A DNA stretch of 12,645 nucleotides from Gammaproteobacteria bacterium UBA4475 (GTDB lineage Bacteria > Pseudomonadota > Gammaproteobacteria > Pseudomonadales > Azotimanducaceae). The translations under genes were made by a program, and so were the position numbers. The notes under the pieces were generated by a model. The model was not told where the DNA came from. It worked only from the letters and a program-made list of their open reading frames with translations, and did no database searches. Positions 7,847 to 12,645 of this stretch are shown here, piece by piece. The stretch is from contig DGOD01000256.1 of NCBI GenBank assembly GCA_002389265.1, positions 1-12,645 of the forward strand, given 5' to 3'. Numbering within the stretch: position 1 is the stretch's first letter; each line of letters opens with the position of its first letter.

Positions 7847-8338
7847 TCAAGTGCGAGTGTGTTGCCACACGGTGAACGCCGAAGCGTGATGTTCGTCGAC
7901 TTGATGGTGCTCGATGATCTCGCTCTTGAAATGGCTGAAATCTATAGCCGGTAAAAAAGTATCCCCGTTCACCTCAGCATGGACGATGGTTTCGACCACT
8001 CTTGATGCCTGTGATAGTCCCGCCAAAATCAGCTTCACGCCACCAATGATAAAGTATTCTGAACTGTGACTCGCGGCAAGTTCCAGTGCCGTGGTGAGAT
8101 TGGCAGCACATCTTATTGGTGCTGGCAGAGTGTAATCAAGCTGGCGACTAACGACAATGTTGAGCCGATTTGGCAAGGCGCAGTTGTGGTCTTCATAGCT
8201 GCGCCGTCCCATGATAATGGCTTTGCCATCAGTGATGTTGTTGAAGCTGGCGAATTCATCTGGCAGGTTCCAAGGTAGTAGACCTTGGTAACCAATGCAG
8301 TGATTTTCACTGCGCGCAAAAATAATCGATAAAGCCAA
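7847..8338 (-). CDS. folA: dihydrofolate reductase, divergent
   Basis: Reduces dihydrofolate to tetrahydrofolate with NADPH in the cytoplasm. I place the start at TTG 8338 because AGGAG (8349-8345) lies 6 bases ahead and the product is then 163 residues, the normal size; the frame is open further upstream, to 8509, but that part overlaps the P450 gene and has no DHFR similarity. Recognisable parts: GYQGLLPWN (16-24), IMGRRSYE (42-49), the folate-carboxylate arginine R58 in LPNRLNIVVS, FIIGG (96-100), T117 and AEVNGDTFLP (121-130). Oddities by ungapped comparison with the E. coli enzyme: the active-site Asp27 position is Glu28 (with Asp27 next to it), Trp47 is Tyr48, and the position of Tyr100 is Ile104. 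It could be the sole chromosomal folA or a second DHFR-like enzyme. Separated from the P450 gene by a terminator. Confidence 0.85.
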   Translation of the reverse strand: MALSIIFARSENHCIGYQGLLPWNLPDEFASFNNITDGKAIIMGRRSYEDHNCALPNRLNIVVSRQLDYTLPAPIRCAANLTTALELAASHSSEYFIIGGVKLILAGLSQASRVVETIVHAEVNGDTFLPAIDFSHFKSEIIEHHQVDEHHASAFTVWQHTRT

Positions 8339-8344
8339 ACAGTT

Positions 8345-8349
8345 CTCCT
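8345..8349 (-). promoter_or_regulatory. ribosome binding site that sets the TTG start of DHFR
   Basis: AGGAG read on the minus strand, followed by AACTGT and then TTG. The P450 gene has the same AGGAGAAC arrangement with a 6-base spacer before its ATG, so this is a typical site for this genome. It decides against the longer frame beginning at 8509. Confidence 0.75.
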
Positions 8350-8383
8350 GAAAATGAGCAGTGGTGTGTGGGGTATTTTTGGC

Positions 8384-8413
8384 AAAAAAAAGCCGGAATT
8401 GATTCCGGCTTTT
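8384..8413 (-). terminator. rho-independent terminator of the P450 gene
   Basis: A perfect 11-bp stem, 8388-8398 pairing with 8403-8413, around a 4-base loop. Read on the minus strand it ends in eight T (8391-8384) and begins 20 bases after the P450 stop codon. It separates the P450 transcript from the DHFR gene, which therefore needs its own promoter in the roughly 45 bases left or relies on read-through. Confidence 0.9.
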
Positions 8414-8432
8414 ACAGGGACATGCTAAGGGC

Positions 8433-9680
8433 TTACTTCTTTGCGTGAAGTATGACCTGCAAATCATCATAGCCCTTGACGAAGCTTGACTGTACTCGGC
8501 TTGGCTCACTCAGCACTTCCACAAACTCGAAGCGCTTCATGATTTCTTCCCAGACCGTGCGCAGTTGCATCTCGGCTAAGCGGTTGCCCATGCAGCGATG
8601 CAGGCCGAAACCGAATGACATGTGATGGCGTGAACGATCGCGGTCGATAAGGAATGCATTGGGATTATCAATGACTTCTTCATCACGGTTTGCCGAAACA
8701 TACCACATGATGACCTTGTCACCTTTCTTGATGTGCTTGCCACGTAGAACGTAATCTTGGGTTGCCGTGCGGCGCATATGAGCCAGGGGTGTCTGATAAC
8801 GAATAATTTCCGATACCATGCTGGGGATCAAGTCGAGGTTGTTACGTAGCTTGGCATATTCACCAGGATTCTTGTTGAGGAAATAGACACCGCCAGACAG
8901 GGAGTTACGTGTGGTGTCATTGCCGCCAACAATCAGCAGTATTAGATTGCCGAGATACTCCATCGGGTCCATGTTCTGAGTTTCTTTGCCATGCGCCAGC
9001 ATCGAAATCAAATCATTGCCTGGGGGTTGATTGACCCGTTCATTCCACAGACCGGTAAAAACCTCTAGGCATTCGAGTAATGCGGCTCTGCGCACGTCTT
9101 CCGGCGTTGTGCCGCCAGAGAGCACTGACGATGTGGCCATGTCTGACCAGTAGGTCAGTTTTCGACGATCTTCGAAAGGGAAGTCGAATAACGTCGCGAG
9201 CATTTGGGTGGTCAATTCAATAGACACAAGATCAACCCAGTTGAAGGCTTTGCCGATGGGTAGCGCGTCAAGAATTTCACCGCAACGTTGGCGAATAATG
9301 GGTTCTAATAACGATAAGTTCGTAGGTGCAACCACACCCGTGACGGTTTTGCGCTGAATGTCATGTTTCGGTGGGTCCATCTGAATGAAGCTGCTGGTTT
9401 TGAAATCATCCTGCCGTTCAGTGATGGTGATGCCGCCGACCTCGGAAGAAAAAACCTCATGGTTCTTTTCAACTTCCATAATGTCGTTAAATTTCGTGAC
9501 CGACCAATAAGGGCCATAAGCGCTTGCTTTGCAATAGTGGACGGGATCTTCTTTGCGCATGCGCTCGAAGTAGGGCCAGAATGCATCAGCTTTAAAGAGC
9601 ATGGCGTCTGAAACATCCATGTCTTCAAGGGGCATGGTAAGTGGATCTGGAAACTCCGGTCTGCTGATGGCTTCGCTCAT
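8433..9680 (-). CDS. cytochrome P450, CYP153-like (alkane/fatty acid terminal hydroxylase)
   Basis: 415 residues, soluble class I bacterial P450. The ATG at 9680 has AGGAG 6 bases upstream; a 24-codon extension to 9752 has no support. Family marks: I-helix GGNDTTR (252-258), K-helix E291-x-x-R294, heme loop FGFGLHRCMG (356-365) with C363 as thiolate ligand. Long stretches such as FIQMDPPKHDIQRKTV, the segment around IELTTQMLATLFDFPFE, LWNERVN, YLGNLILLIVGGNDTTRNSLSGG and LAHMRRTA match what I recall of CYP153, which hydroxylates terminal carbons of medium-chain alkanes and related substrates. Such enzymes take electrons from a ferredoxin and a ferredoxin reductase; neither gene is in the window. 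It is monocistronic, with its own terminator, and divergent from an AraC-family regulator, a frequent partner of CYP153 genes. Substrate range is inferred. Confidence 0.92.
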   Translation of the reverse strand: MSEAISRPEFPDPLTMPLEDMDVSDAMLFKADAFWPYFERMRKEDPVHYCKASAYGPYWSVTKFNDIMEVEKNHEVFSSEVGGITITERQDDFKTSSFIQMDPPKHDIQRKTVTGVVAPTNLSLLEPIIRQRCGEILDALPIGKAFNWVDLVSIELTTQMLATLFDFPFEDRRKLTYWSDMATSSVLSGGTTPEDVRRAALLECLEVFTGLWNERVNQPPGNDLISMLAHGKETQNMDPMEYLGNLILLIVGGNDTTRNSLSGGVYFLNKNPGEYAKLRNNLDLIPSMVSEIIRYQTPLAHMRRTATQDYVLRGKHIKKGDKVIMWYVSANRDEEVIDNPNAFLIDRDRSRHHMSFGFGLHRCMGNRLAEMQLRTVWEEIMKRFEFVEVLSEPSRVQSSFVKGYDDLQVILHAKK

Positions 9681-9724
9681 CTGGTTCTCCTGGTATCTGC
9701 GGCGACTTGTCGGGATCACGCCTT

Positions 9725-9741
9725 GGTCATGATTGATGACC
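9725..9741. repeat. inverted repeat in the P450 upstream region
   Basis: GGTCAT-GATTG-ATGACC: perfect 6-bp arms and a 5-base spacer, 45-61 bases upstream of the P450 start codon. It is too weak to be a terminator and has no T-run. A regulator-binding site in the P450 promoter or leader is the simplest reading; the promoter itself was not recognised. Confidence 0.45.
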
Positions 9742-9818
9742 TTTGCGGGCACAATGACTGAACTGTCTGGTTTGAAACCCTAAGATTAGAGCTAAAAAGG
9801 ATTGCCGACCATAGCCAA

Positions 9819-9877
9819 TGATGCCATGATTTTGTTATTTGATGCCAAAAGGGCAATATATCATGGATTTGATGCCA
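9819..9877 (+). repeat. three TGATGCCA direct repeats at the AraC-family gene start
   Basis: TGATGCCA occurs at 9819-9826, 9840-9847 and 9870-9877. The last two share the 11-base ATTTGATGCCA (9837-9847 and 9867-9877). Start-to-start distances are 21 and 30 bases, about two and three helical turns. AraC-family proteins commonly bind direct repeats at such spacing. The third copy falls in the first codons of the regulator (Leu-Met-Pro), so autoregulation is possible. A chance or coding origin for the third copy cannot be excluded. Confidence 0.5.
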
Positions 9878-10888
9878 TCGGCCTACGCGCTCAATCTGAT
9901 TGAGGTGGCGCGCCAGCGCGGGATCGATCTGCTGGAAGCGGCGGGGCTGAGCTTGAGTGAGCTGGAGGCCGACGTCTATATTCCGCTGCCGGTTTATCTG
10001 CGGGTGGTGAACAGCTTCGATCGGCTTAGTCCCGATGATGCTTGGGCCTTTGATTTTGGCCAGCGGCTTGGCATTAATGCTCATGGTGCATTGGGGCTGG
10101 CAGCGGTTAGCGCGTCTACGGTTGGTGCGGGTATGATCAGTTTGTGTCGCTATCTTCGAACTCGCACCTGTTCACTCGATGCAACGACAATTTTATCTGG
10201 TGAAGACCTGATCGGCGAGTTTATCCACAATGCCGAGTTGGGGCGCCAGCTACCCCATGCCTGTGAAACCGTAGCGATGATCGTTCAAAATTTTCTGACA
10301 GCCACAACAGGGCGCGTCAGTTTGCCATTGCGCTGGCGCTTTCCTTACCCAATGCCCGCCCATGCACATCGCTACACTGATTTCCTTTGGGGTAAAGTCG
10401 AGTTCGGCGCAACCACCATGCAGGTTGTCCTGCCTGGAGCACTGGTGCAGTTGTCTTCCTTGCTAAAAGACCAAGCCTTATCGGCTGCGGCTGAGCGCAA
10501 GTGTGCCGAGTTGCTGCAAACTCTGTATGCGAATCCTGACGTGGAGGCGGTCAGGGCGGTGTTGAATAAAGCCTATGGTTCGCGGGTGCGAGAAAGCCGG
10601 CCAACGACTCGGATACCGACGGCGCCAGAGGTTGCGTTGAGTTTGCATATCTCTACCAGAACCTTGATGCGACGGTTACACGTGGCTGATTCCAGTTTGA
10701 AGCTGATCAAGGACCAGTTGGCGACGTCGTATCTGCAAGAAATGCTCAGTGTCGGACAGTATTCTGCCAGTGAAATGGGGCAACGATTAGGCTATGACAA
10801 TCCTGGAAATTTCACTCGCGCCTGCAGGCGAATGTTAGGCGACAGCCCCCAGGCATTATTGCGCGCAGCGCGCCATCGCTTTCATTGA
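9863..10888 (+). CDS. AraC-family transcriptional regulator
   Basis: About 341 residues from ATG 9863, chosen for the AAGGG 9 bases upstream; TTG 9839, ATG 9842 and ATG 9872 are in-frame alternatives. Residues from about 10 to 200 form the effector/dimerisation half of the type called arabinose-binding-like (Pfam Arabinose_bd), with the usual MISLCRYLRT-like and RWRFPYP segments. The C-terminus holds two helix-turn-helix motifs: around residues 254-275 (VALSLHISTRTLMRRL) and 299-325 (SASEMGQRLGYDNPGNFTRACRRMLG), the latter a close match to the AraC signature. It is divergent from the P450 gene with 182 bases between starts, so it probably senses a substrate or product and controls the P450 and itself (inference). 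Length and domain order are normal. Effector unknown. Confidence 0.92.
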   Translation: MDLMPSAYALNLIEVARQRGIDLLEAAGLSLSELEADVYIPLPVYLRVVNSFDRLSPDDAWAFDFGQRLGINAHGALGLAAVSASTVGAGMISLCRYLRTRTCSLDATTILSGEDLIGEFIHNAELGRQLPHACETVAMIVQNFLTATTGRVSLPLRWRFPYPMPAHAHRYTDFLWGKVEFGATTMQVVLPGALVQLSSLLKDQALSAAAERKCAELLQTLYANPDVEAVRAVLNKAYGSRVRESRPTTRIPTAPEVALSLHISTRTLMRRLHVADSSLKLIKDQLATSYLQEMLSVGQYSASEMGQRLGYDNPGNFTRACRRMLGDSPQALLRAARHRFH

Positions 10889-10920
10889 GACCGAGCGGGG
10901 CTGCTGTAACGCCGCTGCGG

Positions 10921-12120
10921 TTAACAAATGCCCTGTTGTCGTAAGCTGGCTATCTGACTTTCGTTATAGCCTAGAGACGTCAACACCGATGTGGTGTCCT
11001 GGCTAAGTATTGGTGGTGTGGTTCGCACCATGGGGCCGTCAGCATCAAGCAGATAGCCCGCCTTAACAACTGTGAAGGCCTTGGTGTCATCAATCGGGTG
11101 TGGCAGCGTTTCAAAGACTTCGCGATATTCGAATTGCGGATCTTCGATGACTTCTGCCAAGCCCCTGATCTCGGCTGTTGGAATACCGACAGCTGATAAT
11201 TTGATCATCCAGTGTGAAGTTGTTTCCAGCTTAATCAAGTCGGTCAATGCTTGACCGACTTCGATGTAATTGTCGAGCCGGGCTTGGGGGCTGGCGAATG
11301 CCTTGAGTTCAAGCAGGTGTGATGCCTCAAGGGCAGCAAATAATTTTTCGACCTGGGGCTGACGCAAGGCGACGATCTGAACAAAGCTGTCTTTGGTGGC
11401 GAACACGTTTGCGGTGGGTTGGCGTGTGGGCGACGCGTTACCCATCAATCCGAGTAGATTGCCTTGATTCAGAAAATTACTGTATTGCGGTGCTTGCATC
11501 ACGATGGCCGTATCCATCATTGCAACATCAATCCGCTGGCCTAATCCGGTATTGGCCCGTCGAAACAGCGCGGCGGAGATGCTAAAGGCGGTATTCAATC
11601 CCGTCGACATATCGACTGGCATATAACCCGTTCTAGTGGGCCCGGTTTGTTCGTGACCGTTCTGCGACATCATGCCGGATGCAGCCTGTATGGCGCCATC
11701 GTAAGCGGCTTCGCCGGCTTTGGGCCCGGTTTGGCCATAACCGGTGACCGAACAGTAAATTAAATCAGGCTTGATCGCCTTCAAGTCGTCATAGCCAAGC
11801 CCCAGACGTTCCATGGTGCCTGCCTTGAAGTTCTCGACCAGAACGTCAGTGGTGGCAATCAGCTGTTTGATGATGTCGACAGCCTGGGGTGTTTTCAGGT
11901 TGAGGGTCAGACTTTGCTTGTTCAGATTCATGGCGAGAAAGGAGGGTGAAAGGCCTTGGTCCTCGCCGATATTCATCAAACCTCGGGTTTGATCACCACC
12001 CACGGGCTGTTCGATCTTGATGACTTCAGCGCCAAGCAAGGCGAGTTGCATGACCGCAAAAGGTGCGGCGAGTACCTGCGAAAAATCAATAATTCGAATA
12101 CCTTCAAATGCCTGTGGCAT
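10921..12120 (-). CDS. family III CoA-transferase (CaiB/BaiF)
   Basis: 399 residues, cytoplasmic. AGGGAG 5 bases before ATG 12120 fixes the start. N-terminal GIRIIDFSQVLAAPFAVMQL and LLGAEVIKIE (29-38) are the standard opening of this fold; NLNKQSLTLNLK (65-76), ENFKAGTMERLGLGYDDL (96-113) and GYGQTGP (127-133) follow in order. D170 in MPVDMSTGLNT aligns with the catalytic Asp169 of formyl-CoA transferase, where an aspartyl-CoA thioester forms. In alpha-methylacyl-CoA racemases, which share the fold, a histidine precedes YD/HD in the helix before this; here that position is Y140 (AAYDGAIQAASG), favouring a true transferase that moves CoA between carboxylic acids. It lies 92 bases after the MaoC-fold gene on the same strand, with which it may be co-transcribed. 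Substrates unknown. Confidence 0.9.
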   Translation of the reverse strand: MPQAFEGIRIIDFSQVLAAPFAVMQLALLGAEVIKIEQPVGGDQTRGLMNIGEDQGLSPSFLAMNLNKQSLTLNLKTPQAVDIIKQLIATTDVLVENFKAGTMERLGLGYDDLKAIKPDLIYCSVTGYGQTGPKAGEAAYDGAIQAASGMMSQNGHEQTGPTRTGYMPVDMSTGLNTAFSISAALFRRANTGLGQRIDVAMMDTAIVMQAPQYSNFLNQGNLLGLMGNASPTRQPTANVFATKDSFVQIVALRQPQVEKLFAALEASHLLELKAFASPQARLDNYIEVGQALTDLIKLETTSHWMIKLSAVGIPTAEIRGLAEVIEDPQFEYREVFETLPHPIDDTKAFTVVKAGYLLDADGPMVRTTPPILSQDTTSVLTSLGYNESQIASLRQQGIC

Positions 12121-12206
12121 GAAAACTCCCTATGTGTTGTGGCGATATGAGCCGATGAGCGAGTTCACTTCCTTGTGCACAGCTATCTCGCGTTAATAGG
12201 CCTTAA

Positions 12207-12215
12207 ATCATATCA
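12207..12215 (-). promoter_or_regulatory. possible extended -10 upstream of the CoA-transferase
   Basis: Read on the minus strand, TGA-TATGAT resembles an extended -10 element and overlaps the stop codon of the upstream MaoC-fold gene, about 87 bases before the CoA-transferase start. No clear -35 is present. It could give the CoA-transferase its own transcript in addition to read-through. Weak. Confidence 0.22.
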
Positions 12216-12645
12216 ATTAACAGCGTTAATCTTGGCTTCAGTGAGTACTTTTCCCGCGCGCAACAGCGCGATGGCGCGCCAAGGATCTGCAGCGACAACG
12301 AATTCGTCGTCCCAAAAAACCGGGCGCCGAAAATAGATCGAAAGATCGAAAGATTGACATGACTGCTGTTCGTAGAGCGTATGGATTAAGTAATGCACTC
12401 CCATCCCGCCGCCAATAATCGGCGCACGAAACCCTGCCTTGTTTGCAGCTGCCAGCTCATAGTGAATGCTGTTGCCCTCCAGGGAGTAATCCTTCACCTG
12501 TTGGGGCGTCAATGAGTAGGCGCCGAAAGGGGTAAGCTCGTCGACATTATCGATCACCGGCGCAGGTCGTTCTCCTGCGCCTCGGTTTGTGACTGACTCA
12601 GAACCTGTTTGTCGCGCTGGCCGCAGAGAAGTACGCGGCGCGCTG
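12213..12645 (-). CDS. MaoC-fold (hot-dog) hydratase/dehydratase domain protein, 5' partial
   Basis: The frame is open to the right edge (at least 144 codons), with no good start inside the window: GTG 12557 is in frame but its AGGAG lies 14 bases away. The first 30 or so visible residues are rich in Arg, Pro, Ser and Gly and look like a linker, so an N-terminal part, possibly another hot-dog domain, probably lies outside. From about YSLTPQQ on it is a MaoC-like domain: DYSLEGNSIHYELAAA, then AGFRAPIIGGGMGVHYL, then IYFRRPVFWDDEF. Hot-dog proteins of this type hydrate trans-2-enoyl-CoA to (3R)-hydroxyacyl-CoA or run the reverse. The usual Y-x-L-S-G-D-x-N-P-L-H motif is shortened here to YSLEGNSIH, keeping Asn and His but lacking the Gly-Asp-x-Asn spacing. 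Function as an active hydratase is therefore probable but not certain. Confidence 0.75.
   Translation of the reverse strand, partial: SAPRTSLRPARQTGSESVTNRGAGERPAPVIDNVDELTPFGAYSLTPQQVKDYSLEGNSIHYELAAANKAGFRAPIIGGGMGVHYLIHTLYEQQSCQSFDLSIYFRRPVFWDDEFVVAADPWRAIALLRAGKVLTEAKINAVN

Noticed and set aside
8339..8509. N-terminal extension of the DHFR frame by 57 codons, overlapping the P450 3' end
   Set aside because: It crosses a strong terminator hairpin, has no DHFR similarity, and the TTG at 8338 has a well-placed AGGAG.
9681..9752. 24-codon extension of the P450 to an upstream ATG
   Set aside because: The ATG at 9680 has AGGAG at 6 bases and the extension would cover the inverted repeat; no CYP153-like residues are seen in it.
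9716..10084. 122-codon minus-strand open frame overlapping the AraC gene start
   Set aside because: It covers the regulatory gap and the regulator's N-terminal codons, with no ribosome site or recognisable motif; likely a shadow.
10889..10920. AGCGG/CCGCT arms between the convergent AraC and CoA-transferase genes as a shared terminator
   Set aside because: A 13-base loop, 5-bp arms and no T-run make an intrinsic terminator unlikely.
10921..12120. Calling the CoA-transferase an alpha-methylacyl-CoA racemase
   Set aside because: The racemase histidine position is tyrosine, so the narrower name is not supported.

Overview
The window looks like an ordinary stretch of chromosome from a Gram-negative gammaproteobacterium, probably a marine or hydrocarbon-associated lineage. 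This rests on gene families (a CYP153-type P450 beside an AraC-family regulator, a family III CoA-transferase, a MaoC-fold hydratase, an NhaC carrier, a MATE pump) and moderate GC in lines counted by hand (about 53-57% in two typical genes). The genus cannot be fixed from the sequence alone. I see no transposase, integrase, phage gene, CRISPR array, tRNA or rRNA, and no gene-free stretch over 300 bases.

Layout. 1-1888, plus strand: the 3' end of an FAD-dependent amine/amino-acid oxidoreductase, then an NhaC-family membrane carrier, probably co-transcribed. 2057-2632, plus: a small AT-richer SAM-dependent methyltransferase, convergent with 2675-3880, minus: a beta-propeller arylsulfotransferase-like protein. 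4058-6705, plus: a MATE efflux pump followed 17 bases later by an exported serine hydrolase of the beta-lactamase fold. 6905-7789, plus: a short-chain dehydrogenase resembling the (3R)-hydroxyacyl-CoA dehydrogenase domain of multifunctional enzyme type 2, closed by a strong terminator. 7847-8338, minus: a divergent dihydrofolate reductase with a TTG start. 8433-9680, minus: a CYP153-type cytochrome P450 with its own terminator, divergent from an AraC-family regulator at 9863-10888. 10921-12645, minus: a family III CoA-transferase downstream of a MaoC/hot-dog hydratase that runs off the right edge.

Together the right half (SDR, P450, AraC regulator, CoA-transferase, MaoC protein) reads as part of a catabolic region for aliphatic or branched hydrocarbon or fatty acyl substrates: oxygenation by the P450, CoA activation by transfer, then hydration and (3R)-hydroxyacyl oxidation. 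That pathway is inferred from families and proximity. No ferredoxin or ferredoxin reductase for the P450 lies in the window. The left half holds transport and small-molecule modification genes with no obvious shared pathway.

I did not find a clearly new multi-gene system. The points most worth a second look are: a set of TGATGCCA direct repeats at the AraC promoter and an inverted repeat in front of the P450; a DHFR with unusual active-site residues; a cytoplasmic-looking arylsulfotransferase-like propeller; a CoA-transferase that lacks the racemase histidine; and a MaoC protein with a shortened hydratase motif.
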